A DNA stretch of 64,000 nucleotides from Fictibacillus barbaricus (GCF_014635025.1 NZ_BMCE01000001.1:496001-560000), one strand, 5' to 3'. Positions 1 through 9,368 are shown, counted from the stretch's first letter. The notes: a model not told the origin generated them from the sequence alone. Numbers and translations are program-made.

Positions 1-1023
1 GTAGGTGATGGAGGAGAAGGAACGGTTCAGTCTGTGGTGGATGCAACAAGCGGGGTGATCGTAGAGGTGTCAGTAACAGGCCCTCTCGGAAATAAGGTCG
101 GTGCTTTCTACGGGATAACAGGTGACGGGAAGACGGCAGTGATCGAGATGGCTGCTGCTTCCGGCTTGCACCTTGTTCCTCGCGAGATGCGTAACCCGCT
201 AGTGACCACAACTTACGGAACAGGTGAACTCATTTTAGATGCGCTGGACAAAGGTGTTGAGCGGATCGTACTTGGCCTTGGCGGCTCTGCGACAAATGAC
301 GGGGGAGCTGGAATGGCTTCAGCATTAGGGGTGAAATTTTTAGATATAAATGGTGAGGAGCTGCGCCCAGGTGGCGAAGCGTTGGGTGAATTGTTAACGA
401 TTGATGTTTCCCAAATGGATCCACGTTTGAAATCTGTAAAAGTAGATGTGGCTTGTGATGTTACCAATCCACTGACAGGTCCGCTCGGAGCATCAGCTGT
501 CTTCGGAACGCAAAAGGGTGCAACTCCAGAGATGGTCGGAATCTTAGATGATTGTTTAAAAAGATATGCGGAGGCAATAGAGCGCAATCTTGAAATTGAA
601 GTGGATACGGTGCCAGGAGCAGGTGCAGCTGGCGGACTAGGTGCGGGTGTCGTTGCGTTCTTAGACGGAAAACTTCAGAGCGGGATCGATCTTGTGTTAG
701 ATGTGATCGGGTTTGAAGAGGCTATACGAGATGCTGATTTTGTGATCACAGGCGAAGGCCGGATCGATTCACAGACCATTCATGGTAAGGCTCCTGTTGG
801 TGTCGCGAAAAGAGCAAAGTCGGCAGCGGCTGACGTTCCTGTTGTGGCGATCGCAGGCAGCATCGGCCCGGATTATGAAGCTGTGTTCGAGCATGGAATC
901 GATGCCGTGTTTAGTGTTGTGAATGGTGTTGTAACGCTGGAAGAAGCTTTAGCGAATGGAGCAGTCAACATAGAAAAGACAGCGGAAAACATCGCACGGT
1001 TATTAACCATAAAAGTAAAGTAA
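1..1023 (+). CDS. glxK: Glycerate kinase, 5' end cut by window edge
   Basis: Glycerate 2-/3-kinase of the GarK/GlxK family, which phosphorylates D-glycerate with ATP in the cytoplasm. The reading frame is open from base 1, and the first visible residues VGDGGEGT match the conserved DGGEGT motif near the N-terminus of this family, so only a few dozen residues are missing and the 341 visible residues are most of the protein. Further family signatures are GLGGSATNDGGAGMASALG, the GAGAAGGLGAGV loop and the TGEGRIDSQT motif near the C-terminus. It is followed by a strong intrinsic terminator, so it is the last gene of its unit. The family assignment is firm; the physiological substrate is inferred from it. 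Confidence 0.93.
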   Translation, partial: VGDGGEGTVQSVVDATSGVIVEVSVTGPLGNKVGAFYGITGDGKTAVIEMAAASGLHLVPREMRNPLVTTTYGTGELILDALDKGVERIVLGLGGSATNDGGAGMASALGVKFLDINGEELRPGGEALGELLTIDVSQMDPRLKSVKVDVACDVTNPLTGPLGASAVFGTQKGATPEMVGILDDCLKRYAEAIERNLEIEVDTVPGAGAAGGLGAGVVAFLDGKLQSGIDLVLDVIGFEEAIRDADFVITGEGRIDSQTIHGKAPVGVAKRAKSAAADVPVVAIAGSIGPDYEAVFEHGIDAVFSVVNGVVTLEEALANGAVNIEKTAENIARLLTIKVK

Positions 1024-1024
1024 A

Positions 1025-1056
1025 GAAGCCCCTTGCTCTCAAGGGGCTTCTATTTT
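1025..1056 (+). terminator. Intrinsic terminator after glycerate kinase
   Basis: Perfect 11-bp stem (GAAGCCCCTTG pairing with CAAGGGGCTTC) around a 4-base loop, followed by TATTTTG. It lies directly after the stop codon. Confidence 0.9.
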
Positions 1057-1109
1057 GTTCTGGCTAATCCTTTTACATTAGAAGAAACTTATCGTACAGT
1101 TGGGGTAGA

Positions 1110-1125
1110 TTAAACATATGTTTAA
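1110..1125. promoter_or_regulatory. 16-bp palindrome upstream of pxpA, possible operator
   Basis: TTAAACATATGTTTAA is a perfect palindrome six bases before the pxpA ribosome binding site. A similar palindrome (TTTAAACAAACGTTTAAA at 24489-24506) lies in the intergenic region between pxpB and manA. This placement suits a repressor operator. The sequence is AT-rich, so chance is not excluded. Confidence 0.4.
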
Positions 1126-1143
1126 AAAGTGGGAGGTCATGGC

Positions 1144-1911
1144 ATGAGTGTTATTGATATTAACTGCGACATGGGTGAGAGTTTCGGAGCATATCGGCTC
1201 GGAACCGATGAAGAGATTCTGAAATATGTAACGTCTGCCAATATCGCATGCGGGTTTCACGCTGGTGATCCTGCAACCATGAGAAAGACGGTAAAGCTGG
1301 CACTGAATCATGGTGTTGGGATCGGGGTTCATCCAGGATTACCTGACCTTGCTGGCTTCGGACGACGCAACATGGACATCTCTCCGCAAGAAGCGTATGA
1401 GATGGTTGTTTATCAGATTGGTTCACTTTGGGCTTTTGTTAAAGCAGAGGGTGGAACGATTCAGCATGTGAAACCGCATGGGGCTCTTTACAATATGGCT
1501 GCTGTGAACAAAGAATTATCTGAAGCTATTGCCGAAGCTGTTTATAAGGTGAATCCAGAGCTGATTCTGTTTGGACTTGCTGGCAGTGAGCTTGTGAAGG
1601 CAGGCGAGAGGACTAAACTTCGCACAGCCTCAGAAGTTTTTGCTGACAGAACCTATCAAGAAGATCGTACGTTAACCTCACGTAAGTTGCCAAACTGCAT
1701 GATTACAGATGACGATGAAGCGGTAGCACAAGTGATTCGCATGGCTAAAGAGGGGAAAGTCATGACACAGCAAAATGTTGAAGTTGATATTAAGGCAGAT
1801 ACGGTTTGTATTCACGGAGACGGAGCGCATGCATTGTCTTTTGCGAAAAAAATCAGACAAACCCTTGAGGATTCAGGGATTTCAGTACGAAAAATTTCAG
1901 AAAGCATTTAA
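1144..1911 (+). CDS. pxpA: 5-oxoprolinase subunit PxpA (LamB/YcsF family)
   Basis: Subunit A of the ATP-dependent bacterial 5-oxoprolinase PxpABC, which opens 5-oxoproline (pyroglutamate) to glutamate. The 255-residue product starts with [12 protein letters not shown] and contains [13 protein letters not shown] and [10 protein letters not shown], all hallmarks of the LamB/YcsF family; length matches Bacillus YcsF (about 257). An in-frame ATG exists at 1129, but the ATG at 1144 is preferred because GGGAGG at 1131-1136 sits seven bases upstream of it. The partner genes pxpB and pxpC are not adjacent but lie about 21 kb away at 22.6-24.3 kb on the other strand, which is unusual since these genes are normally clustered. 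The gene appears monocistronic, with a terminator behind it. Confidence 0.93.
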   Translation: MSVIDINCDMGESFGAYRLGTDEEILKYVTSANIACGFHAGDPATMRKTVKLALNHGVGIGVHPGLPDLAGFGRRNMDISPQEAYEMVVYQIGSLWAFVKAEGGTIQHVKPHGALYNMAAVNKELSEAIAEAVYKVNPELILFGLAGSELVKAGERTKLRTASEVFADRTYQEDRTLTSRKLPNCMITDDDEAVAQVIRMAKEGKVMTQQNVEVDIKADTVCIHGDGAHALSFAKKIRQTLEDSGISVRKISESI

Positions 1912-1922
1912 AAAATAAAACT

Positions 1923-1961
1923 AAGCGGCTTAAAGATGCCACATCTTGAGCCGTTTTTTTT
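1923..1961 (+). terminator. Intrinsic terminator after pxpA
   Basis: GCGGCTTAAAGATG pairs imperfectly with CATCTTGAGCCG around a short CCA loop and is followed by a run of eight T. The first box of repeat element copy A begins seven bases after it. Confidence 0.85.
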
Positions 1962-1967
1962 ATGTTG

Positions 1968-2116
1968 TGGGTGAAAAAGTGCTCAGAGTGGGCGTAAAGT
2001 GCTTTTGTTTGGGTGAATTTTTGTCGAATCCGGGCAAAAGTATAGTTAGACTGGGCAGAAAAGAACAAAATCTGCGTGAACGCGTAATAAATAAGAGAAC
2101 ACGTACCGTAAAATCC
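1968..2116 (+). repeat. Phased 21-bp box element, copy A
   Basis: Six boxes related to TGGGCGAAA begin at 1968, 1989, 2010, 2031, 2052 and 2073, a spacing of exactly 21 bp each. They are followed by the conserved end GCGTGAACGCGTAATAAATA with a small hairpin (ACGCGT at 2080-2085, ACACGT at 2099-2104, 13-base AT-rich loop) and TACCGTAAAATCC. It lies between the convergent pxpA and surface-protein genes, just past the pxpA terminator. One of seven copies in the window. The exact helical phase suggests an array of protein-binding sites rather than a coding or RNA repeat. Confidence 0.9.
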
Positions 2117-2170
2117 ACTGAAAAAGCAACTTGAAATCAAACCATACCGAGCCCCTTTATCAATAGTATA

Positions 2171-2214
2171 AAAAAAGAAGAGTGAGGGACTCCAGGGAAT
2201 CCTCAATCTTCTCT
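2171..2214 (-). terminator. Intrinsic terminator of the GLUG surface protein gene
   Basis: On the minus strand AGAAGATTGAGGA pairs with TCCCTCACTCTTCT around a 10-base loop and is followed by a T run. It lies ten bases beyond the stop codon of the gene ending at 2224. Confidence 0.8.
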
Positions 2215-2223
2215 TTAGCTAGA

Positions 2224-5200
2224 CTAAAGCTTAATGCTCTTTACTGTTGAATACGAACTGTATATTTTTTTACCATTTACCGTTCGGTAAGCGCGGACTT
2301 TGTAGTAATATGTTTTTCCTTTAGAAAGTCCTTTGTTTGTATAACTTATGGTTGCACCATTGCTAATAGTCGCAACTCTAGTGTATGTTCCTGAACTTGC
2401 GGTAGCTCGAAACACTTCATAACCACTGGCTTCTGGTCCCTTCGTCCAGCTGATTTTTACGGATGTGCTTGTTATTTTAGTCACGTTTAAACCTGCTGGT
2501 GCAGCAAGGACAGGCTTTGCGCTTACAACTTTAGAATGCGAACTGTATACCTTGATGCCGTCTATTAACCGATAAGCCCTAACTTTGTAATAATACACCT
2601 TTCCTGTTGTCAGGCCACCGTTTATATAGCTGATGGTTGCCCCGCTTGTTAAGGTAGCAGCTTTCGTATAAGTCCCCGTGGGAGAAGTACTTCGATAGAG
2701 TTCATAACCAGTCGCTCCTGTAACTTTTGACCATGATACTTTAATTCTGCTGTACCCAGCAGATGAAGCACTAATAGTTGCCGGGGTAACTGTATTTTTA
2801 GCAAATTTAGCATAAAGCGTTTTATGGTTAGTGATAGTTTCGCTGTAGCTAAACTTCTTATTGAACCCTGCATCATGGTACCAGCCAATAAAGGTTTCAC
2901 CTGATTTAATAGGGGTGTACGAAGCAATGCGTGCACCATGATTTATCTTGGCTGTTTTTAGCGTGGTAGAGCCATTTTTAAATGTTACCGTATACGTATT
3001 AATCTTATATAGGGCAGTAATTGTTAAATCCGTCATAACTTTGGAGAAATCTTTATCCCAACCAGTAAATGTATAGCCGGTACGAACTGGCGGGTTTGGT
3101 GAAAAGGCTCGAGAACCATAGACTACGCCAGTTTTTAGCAGTTCCTTACCATCCCAGCTTTTAAAAATAACTGTGTGTACCGTTTCATGATACTGTGGCT
3201 TGACTGTCAGATCAGATGTTACAGAATGAAGGAAATGATCCCAGCCATAAAACGTGTATCCTGTTCTTGCCGGAGCCTCAGGTGGTATTACTTCTTGACC
3301 GTATTCGACTGTTTTGGTTTCAATGAGTTTATCATCATGCGTCAAAAAGTTTACGGTGTATGTGTTCGGCTTATATTGAGCTGTAACTGTTGTATTTGCG
3401 GTAACAATACTGAAATCCTTATCCCATCCGGTAAAGGAATAACCTTCCAAAGCAGGGACTTCAGGTGCAATTGCTGATTCGCCTTCCAGTACTTTCTGAG
3501 TTTTTAAGACGTTTCCATAGATGTCTTTAAATATTACATTGTAAGTTTTCTTTACAGTAATCTGAAAAGACGTATATAAAGTGTCATATCGAACGGATAC
3601 CCATGGGTTCCCTGGATATTTAGTATTATCTGAATAAATCATGCTGTTAGTGATAGGTGTTTCTGTCTCATTGCCCCAATTCGTTGTCAATGTTATCGCT
3701 GCGCCTGTCAAATCCATTTCTTCGCCGACGCCATACACAATTTTTGTTGGAGAAGACTTCATCTTCATCGAAACATTGTGTTCTGTTCCGGCAGCCCATT
3801 CATGACCTCGTAAAGTAGGGAAGGGGTATCCTGAAACATCTTCTATTGTCCAAACGGATTCAAAATCAAAACCTTCGTAGCTTTCCTGTCGTATCATATC
3901 TTCAAAAGAGATTTTAACCTCTGAGCTGGAATAGGAATTCCAATGATAGCTATTCGTTATAGTGCCAGAAAATTTTCCTGCAAATTCTCCAGCTGATGAA
4001 TAAAAGCCATTAGGGGCATACACTCTTCCTACATTGTAAGTAAGCTGTATCGTGGAATCTGAACCATCCCCAACGATACCTCCTGCATAATAGCTAGCTG
4101 ATATTGCTCCAAGGTTAAAAGCGTTCTTAACATGAGATTCAGAAGAATAGCCGATGATTCCACCTGAGTAATTACCGGAAATAATCCCAGAATTGTAGGA
4201 TTCAATAACGATTGAAGCAGCTGTGGCTTGGCCGGTTATACCACCAGCATATGATCGGCTGTTTATGGTGCCTGAATTGTTTGAATGTGAGATCTTGGAA
4301 TCATTGCTTATTGATCCTGCAATTCCCCCACCTTCTGCATAATCAGAGGTACTGGTAATATTGCCTCTGTTATAACTTTCTGTAATTGCTGATTTTGATG
4401 CGGAACCGACAATTCCGCCTCCTGATTCTCCTGATGCACCATATTCAATGTTTCCAGTGTTGTAACTGCTGCTTATCGAGGAATAATAAACATATCCGGC
4501 GATTCCCCCAGTTGTTTTGCCGTTGGTATTCCCTTTATTTATAGTTCCAGTATTATAAGTCTGGGAAATATCCGTGTATGAGGCACTCCCTGCAATACCT
4601 CCTGTGTAATTCTTTCCTATAATCTCACCGGTGTTGAAGCTGTTTGAGATCGATGAGCGAATAGAAGATGAATATAAGTTAGGAATATTACCGATGATTC
4701 CACCTGAATAACTTTTCCCATAGGAAGAGGTGTATACCTTATTTGTATTGTAAGAGTTGTCTATCTTGATATTAGATCCACTTCCGATAATACTGCCTGC
4801 TATAGCTTCAGAAACAGAAGAATCTATGGATTGGTTAATGGCGGTAATTTCCCCGCCCGTCATTCCAATATTCTTTATCGTAGCATTTTTTGCATATCCA
4901 ATTAATCCTGCAAAAACTTTTTCTTCTGAAATAATATTAATCTTCATCCCAATTACTTGATATCCGTTTCCGTCCAGAATTCCTGTAAATGGGATGTTTT
5001 GGGTACCAATTGGTTCCCACCCAGCACCACTCCGGTAAAACTCTCCACCTTCACTCGTGGCTGTCGAAAGGTCAATATCGTTCATCAGAATATAATTGCC
5101 ACTGAGATTATTTCGAATCTGATCCAGGTCCTGTGGTGTGTAGATACCCACATATCCATCTGGAACTTCTGAGAGATAAGAAGTTTTATTAGAATTAGTG

Positions 5201-5286
5201 CCGGTAGCTTCTACAGTAAATGCAGTAGAGTTTAAGAATAATATTGAAGCAAAAGTTAAAAACAATGTGTAAATAATGGCTCTCAT
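2224..5286 (-). CDS. Secreted GLUG / Big_3 / InlB-repeat / FnIII surface protein
   Basis: A 1020-residue exported protein, probably an adhesin or matrix protein. Residues 1-27 form a signal peptide (MRAIIYTLFLTFASILFLNS, then a cleavage region ending VEA). Residues about 110-470 carry many GLUG-type repeats (GGIxGxx...SYNTGxI), a beta-helix-like stack seen in some IgA1-protease and adhesin proteins. Residues about 505-590 look like a bacterial Ig-like group 3 domain (KIVYGVGEEMDLTGAAI). Four InlB B-repeats (TYTVNF...GYTFTGWD) follow to about 830, then two fibronectin type III domains (SVKISWTKGPEASGYEVFR) reach the C-terminus. No LPXTG motif, SLH domain or LysM is visible, so how it is held at the surface is unknown. 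The ribosome binding site AAGGAG lies eight bases before the ATG. The domain order is seen; the adhesive role is inferred. Confidence 0.88.
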   Translation of the reverse strand: MRAIIYTLFLTFASILFLNSTAFTVEATGTNSNKTSYLSEVPDGYVGIYTPQDLDQIRNNLSGNYILMNDIDLSTATSEGGEFYRSGAGWEPIGTQNIPFTGILDGNGYQVIGMKINIISEEKVFAGLIGYAKNATIKNIGMTGGEITAINQSIDSSVSEAIAGSIIGSGSNIKIDNSYNTNKVYTSSYGKSYSGGIIGNIPNLYSSSIRSSISNSFNTGEIIGKNYTGGIAGSASYTDISQTYNTGTINKGNTNGKTTGGIAGYVYYSSISSSYNTGNIEYGASGESGGGIVGSASKSAITESYNRGNITSTSDYAEGGGIAGSISNDSKISHSNNSGTINSRSYAGGITGQATAASIVIESYNSGIISGNYSGGIIGYSSESHVKNAFNLGAISASYYAGGIVGDGSDSTIQLTYNVGRVYAPNGFYSSAGEFAGKFSGTITNSYHWNSYSSSEVKISFEDMIRQESYEGFDFESVWTIEDVSGYPFPTLRGHEWAAGTEHNVSMKMKSSPTKIVYGVGEEMDLTGAAITLTTNWGNETETPITNSMIYSDNTKYPGNPWVSVRYDTLYTSFQITVKKTYNVIFKDIYGNVLKTQKVLEGESAIAPEVPALEGYSFTGWDKDFSIVTANTTVTAQYKPNTYTVNFLTHDDKLIETKTVEYGQEVIPPEAPARTGYTFYGWDHFLHSVTSDLTVKPQYHETVHTVIFKSWDGKELLKTGVVYGSRAFSPNPPVRTGYTFTGWDKDFSKVMTDLTITALYKINTYTVTFKNGSTTLKTAKINHGARIASYTPIKSGETFIGWYHDAGFNKKFSYSETITNHKTLYAKFAKNTVTPATISASSAGYSRIKVSWSKVTGATGYELYRSTSPTGTYTKAATLTSGATISYINGGLTTGKVYYYKVRAYRLIDGIKVYSSHSKVVSAKPVLAAPAGLNVTKITSTSVKISWTKGPEASGYEVFRATASSGTYTRVATISNGATISYTNKGLSKGKTYYYKVRAYRTVNGKKIYSSYSTVKSIKL

Positions 5287-5451
5287 TAGATTTTCTCCTT
5301 CTTATTAAGCAATTGTTAATTTATAGATACTAACCTATTATAATATACTTTTTACAAATAATGTTCATTTAAAAGTATTCCTAAATGTATCAAAAAACAG
5401 GAATATAGATACTAAGAAATAATTTCATAATATATTAATTTAGTAACCTGA
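5287..5451. other. AT-rich divergent intergenic segment
   Basis: Left part of the 421-base gap between two divergent genes. It must hold the promoter of the surface-protein gene, and AT-rich candidate boxes are abundant (for example TATAAT-like sequence near 5338). The short word TATAGATACTAA occurs twice, near 5313 and 5405. No gene is seen. Confidence 0.4.
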
Positions 5452-5599
5452 TTTGATAAATTTGGAGTTAACGGCTTCTAAGTATACTGAACATGTGCGT
5501 GAAACTACACAAAGTCTGCGCAAAAACGGGCTCCAACTGCTCGAAAAGTGAAAATCCTGCGCGAACGCGTAACAAATAAAAGAACACTTACCGTGAAAC
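5452..5599 (+). repeat. Phased 21-bp box element, copy B (degenerate)
   Basis: The most diverged copy. Recognisable boxes start at about 5496 (TGCGTGAAAC), 5517 (TGCGCAAAAA), 5538 (TGCTCGAAAA) and 5558 (TGCGCGAA), keeping 20-21 bp spacing; the two outer boxes are barely detectable. The conserved tail GCGCGAACGCGTAACAAATA with AGAACACTTACCGTG follows. Here it lies between divergent genes, upstream of the hybrid kinase gene, unlike most copies, which follow terminators. Confidence 0.75.
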
Positions 5600-5707
5600 C
5601 AACAAACACTCTTTTCCCAGCACATTCCACACGTCTTCAAACTACCTATATCCGGCATAAACCAGTATAATTAGATAAAATATTTATTCTAAAGGCAGGA
5701 TTACATA

Positions 5708-8458
5708 ATGATGAATAATTTTAGATTCGGGATCCGCCAGAAAATTATAACTGGCTATATTGTCATCATTGTCTGCTTGATTGCAGCAATTCTTGCAGTA
5801 ACCAAACAGCTAGACAATATGCAGAAAGAAAGAAACTTTATCATCCAGCATGATTTTGCTGTCAGAGATCTTACCAGTAACATTGAAAAAGATCTCTTGA
5901 AAATGGAATCGGGGCAACGCGGGTATATCGTGACAGGAGATGAAAACTATCTTCAGCCGTATAACGAGGCGCGCGAGCAATGGGGCAAAGACTTCAATGC
6001 TTTATCCAAGCTTCTTTCTGATTATCCGGATCAACTAAAAGAAATTACGGCGATCAACGAAAATATCAAAGAATGGATTGAAGTTGCAGGCGAGCCGTCT
6101 ATTAAACTGAAGCAGCAGAATGATACAGCTGGCATCCGAGACTTCTTTCAAAAAGATCCAGGTAAAACAGAAATTGAGCAAACACTCCAGCAGTTTGACT
6201 CATTTCGAAACAATGAAAAAGAGCTCGTACAGCAGCGTGCGGATAACCTGAACAATCAGAATCAATACCTTGAGATCGGTCTTTTTAGTTTGCTTGCTTT
6301 TGTTATCCTCGCATCTATCGCACTTGCTTGGATTATTTCAGGTTCGATCATTAAGACAATCAAAGCCGTTGTTGAGACGATTCGTGCCATGACAACCGGT
6401 GGAAACTTAAGCAGCCGTATCCATGTGAAATCGAACGATGAGATTAGAGATCTTGGGTTCGCAACGAACGAACTCCTAGATTCATTTGAAGAACGTGATT
6501 GGCTGCAAAGAAGTGTCACGGAAGTAGTCAGCAAGAACCAGGGCATATCATCTCTTGAAAATCTAGCGGAGATCTTCCTTTCAGCAACCGCACAGATTAC
6601 AGAATCCTCCTATGGGGCTTTTTATATTAAAGAAGGCAAAGAAAAGAACGTTCGTTTTGTGAAAAAAGGAGCTTTTGCTGATACAGCAGGAGACGTTGGA
6701 CGAGACAGCTTTGCACTTGGACAAGGTCTGATCGGGCAATGTGCACTGGAAAAACGTGTACAAGTCATCAACAAGATTGAGGGAGATTATACTCTTATTT
6801 CTTCTGGTCTTGGTGAAACGAAACCTAGAAGCATCTTAATCGCACCGATCGTGCATGAAGAGGAAATCATTGCGGTGATCGAGCTTGCAAGTCTTGCAGA
6901 ATATACGTCACAGCATCTCGCATTTATCGAAAAGGTACTTGAAACATTCGGCCTCACGATCAACCGAGTGATCGACCGTATTGAGATTGCAAGATTGTTA
7001 TCGGAATCTCAAGCGATGACTGAAGAACTTCAGGCCCAATCTGAAGAGCTTCAAACACAGTCTGAAGAGTTGCAGATGCAATCTGAAGAACTGCAGATGA
7101 TCAATGAACAGCTAGAATCTCGCTCACAAGACGCAGAGGAAAAATCAAAAGCGCTTGAGATCGCGAAAAAAGAGTTGGAAGAGAAGGCGAAACAGCTTGA
7201 AACAGGCTCTAAGTACAAATCAGAGTTCCTCGCCAACATGTCACATGAGCTTAGAACTCCGCTGAACAGCATTCTCATCTTATCTGAGATGCTCGCTGAA
7301 AACAGCAGCAAATCTTTATCAGAAGAAGAATTAGAGTTTGCGAGAGTGATACACTCATCCGGCCAAGATCTATTAAATCTGATCAATGACATTTTGGATT
7401 TTTCCAAAGTGGAAGCAGGGAAACTTGAAATCATGCTGAGTGAAGTGAATTTAAGTGAGTTCCCATCCAGCTTAGAACGTAACTTTACGCATATCGCGGA
7501 TCAAAAAGGTCTTAACTTTACGATTAATATTGCGCCAGATGTGCCGACTATTCTGCAAACAGACGAAAAACGCTTTCAGCAGATCATTAAAAATCTGTTG
7601 TCTAACGCGTTTAAGTTTACGGAGAAAGGTTCCGTTTCGGTTCGCCTTAATAAAGTACCAGCCGATGTCACGTACGCTGGTATCGATTATTGGTTAGAAG
7701 TGTCTATCAAAGATACGGGAATTGGCATTCCAAAAGAAAAACATGAACTGATCTTCCAAGCATTCCAACAAGGAGACGGTGCTACAATCCGTAAATATGG
7801 CGGTACTGGTCTAGGCTTATCGATCAGCAGCGAGTTTGCTAAGCTGTTGGGTGGCAGGCTGCAGCTTCAGAGTGAAGAAGGAAAAGGAAGTACGTTTAAG
7901 CTCTTAATTCCGAGCATCTCTGATGAAAGTGTTTCTGTTCAAACGTTTGCTGGTGCTTCTGCCGAGGTGGCAACAGCACTCGAGCAATCTGCTAAAGTTA
8001 TTGAAGATGCGCCAGCAACAGCAAAAATAGCACCTGCTGTACCTGAAACGGAACAACCGATCATGGTTGATCAAGAGAAGGTATTCTATGGCAAAACAGT
8101 CCTTATTACAGATGACGATAACCGAAATATTTTTGCGCTCAAAACAGCTCTTGAACAAAAAGGAATGAACGTTCTAAATGCCAACAACGGTATGGAATGT
8201 CTGGATGTTTTAGAGACGAACAAGAACATTGATCTCATTCTGATGGATATTATGATGCCTGAGATGGATGGATACGAGACCATGCAGCGCATTCGCGGAT
8301 TGAATGAGTTTACGGATCTGCCAATCATCGCTTTAACGGCAAAAGCGATGAAGAACGACCGAGAAAAATGCCTTGAAGCGGGAGCGTCGGATTATATCAG
8401 CAAACCGCTTAAACTTGAGCAGCTGTTTTCTGTAATGCATGTTTGGATGACGAAGTGA
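5708..8458 (+). CDS. rsbK: RsbK-like hybrid sensor histidine kinase
   Basis: A 916-residue membrane hybrid kinase. TM1 is at about residues 13-33; an extracytoplasmic CHASE3-type domain (RDLTSNIEKDLLKMESGQRGYIVTG) follows; TM2 is near 188-212; HAMP runs to about 265 and GAF from about 275 to 425. A signalling coiled coil with the heptad-like repeat EELQxQS occupies 437-460. HisKA carries H513 in MSHELRTPL, then HATPase_c (GTGLGLSIS), and a C-terminal receiver has phosphoacceptor D847 in LILMDIMMPE. Domain order and length match RsbK of the Bacillus cereus group (about 900 residues), which drives the SigB general stress response through RsbY. The next gene is a CheR-type methyltransferase and a REC-PP2C phosphatase gene faces it, the same trio as RsbK-RsbM-RsbY. 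Assignment to SigB control is an inference, because sigB, rsbV and rsbW are not in the window. The ATG at 5708 follows AGGCAGGA; ATG 5711 is possible. Confidence 0.85.
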   Translation: MMNNFRFGIRQKIITGYIVIIVCLIAAILAVTKQLDNMQKERNFIIQHDFAVRDLTSNIEKDLLKMESGQRGYIVTGDENYLQPYNEAREQWGKDFNALSKLLSDYPDQLKEITAINENIKEWIEVAGEPSIKLKQQNDTAGIRDFFQKDPGKTEIEQTLQQFDSFRNNEKELVQQRADNLNNQNQYLEIGLFSLLAFVILASIALAWIISGSIIKTIKAVVETIRAMTTGGNLSSRIHVKSNDEIRDLGFATNELLDSFEERDWLQRSVTEVVSKNQGISSLENLAEIFLSATAQITESSYGAFYIKEGKEKNVRFVKKGAFADTAGDVGRDSFALGQGLIGQCALEKRVQVINKIEGDYTLISSGLGETKPRSILIAPIVHEEEIIAVIELASLAEYTSQHLAFIEKVLETFGLTINRVIDRIEIARLLSESQAMTEELQAQSEELQTQSEELQMQSEELQMINEQLESRSQDAEEKSKALEIAKKELEEKAKQLETGSKYKSEFLANMSHELRTPLNSILILSEMLAENSSKSLSEEELEFARVIHSSGQDLLNLINDILDFSKVEAGKLEIMLSEVNLSEFPSSLERNFTHIADQKGLNFTINIAPDVPTILQTDEKRFQQIIKNLLSNAFKFTEKGSVSVRLNKVPADVTYAGIDYWLEVSIKDTGIGIPKEKHELIFQAFQQGDGATIRKYGGTGLGLSISSEFAKLLGGRLQLQSEEGKGSTFKLLIPSISDESVSVQTFAGASAEVATALEQSAKVIEDAPATAKIAPAVPETEQPIMVDQEKVFYGKTVLITDDDNRNIFALKTALEQKGMNVLNANNGMECLDVLETNKNIDLILMDIMMPEMDGYETMQRIRGLNEFTDLPIIALTAKAMKNDREKCLEAGASDYISKPLKLEQLFSVMHVWMTK

Positions 8459-8471
8459 GGATTGCATTAAA

Positions 8472-9326
8472 ATGAAAGATTTGATTTGGAACAATGATGA
8501 CAGTCAGGAAACGAACATTACAGAAACAATTGAGATGGAACTTTTATTAGAAGGTTTGTACCGGGTATCTGGTTTTGATTTTCGCCAGTATATGCGGTCT
8601 TCCATCCAGAGGCGTGTTCAAAACCGCATGCAGATCGAGCAGATCCAAACGATTACAGGGGTTCTTGAGAAAGTATTGCATGACCCTATGTTTATGAACA
8701 AACTGCTTAATGATTTTTCTATAAATGTAACCGAGATGTTTCGTAATCCAGAGTTCTTTAAAGTGTTTCGGGAAAAAGTGATTCCGGAGTTGAAGGAGTT
8801 ACCCGAGATTCGCATCTGGCATGCTGGATGTGCAACAGGCGAAGAAGTATATTCCATGGCGATCCTTATGGAAGAAGAAGGGCTCATTCATAAGGCGAAG
8901 CTCTATGCGACCGACATGAACGAAACTGTATTGAATAAGGCTCGTTCTGGAATCTTGCCGTTAAGTAAAATGAGGACATATACGAAGAATTATATGTCTT
9001 CAGGCGGTACACGGGCTTTTTCTGAGTATTACACGACTGACGGCCATTTCGCTTATTTAAAGCCCTCACTATTAAAACAGATCAGCTTTGCTCAGCATAA
9101 TCTCGTAACTGATCAATCCTTTAATGAATTTCATGTGATTTTATGCCGGAATGTACTTATTTACTTTACAACTGCTCTGCAAAATCAAGTGTATGAACTG
9201 TTCTATGAAAGCTTAAGTACGAAAGGATTCCTTGGGCTAGGAGATAAAGAATCCATCAAATTTGCAGAATGTGCGGATCAGTATGAGGAATTTGCTGAAC
9301 TGGTTAAAATCTATCGAAAAAAATAA
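8472..9326 (+). CDS. rsbM: CheR-type protein-glutamate methyltransferase, RsbM-like
   Basis: A 284-residue SAM-dependent methyltransferase of the CheR family. The N-terminal all-helical CheR domain carries SGFDFRQYMRSSIQRRVQNRM; the C-terminal Rossmann domain has the SAM-binding motif IWHAGCATGEEVYSMAI and the CRNVLIYF motif typical of CheR. There is no chemotaxis gene nearby. The gene follows the hybrid kinase by 13 bases and is surely co-transcribed with it. In the B. cereus group the orthologous RsbM methylates RsbK and dampens its activity; the same role is inferred here. The shared terminator with the convergent phosphatase gene closes the unit. Confidence 0.87.
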   Translation: MKDLIWNNDDSQETNITETIEMELLLEGLYRVSGFDFRQYMRSSIQRRVQNRMQIEQIQTITGVLEKVLHDPMFMNKLLNDFSINVTEMFRNPEFFKVFREKVIPELKELPEIRIWHAGCATGEEVYSMAILMEEEGLIHKAKLYATDMNETVLNKARSGILPLSKMRTYTKNYMSSGGTRAFSEYYTTDGHFAYLKPSLLKQISFAQHNLVTDQSFNEFHVILCRNVLIYFTTALQNQVYELFYESLSTKGFLGLGDKESIKFAECADQYEEFAELVKIYRKK

Positions 9327-9368
9327 AAGCAGGATGAAGGGGACATAACCTCTTCTTCCTGCTTTTTT
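9327..9368. terminator. Bidirectional terminator between rsbM and rsbY
   Basis: AAAGCAGGATGAAG pairs with CTTCTTCCTGCTTT, with T/A runs on both sides, between two convergent genes whose stop codons lie at its edges. Confidence 0.85.

Noticed and set aside
2224-5286. IgA-specific metallopeptidase (M26) call suggested by GLUG repeats
   Set aside because: No HExxH zinc-protease motif is visible in the protein; only the repeat part is shared.
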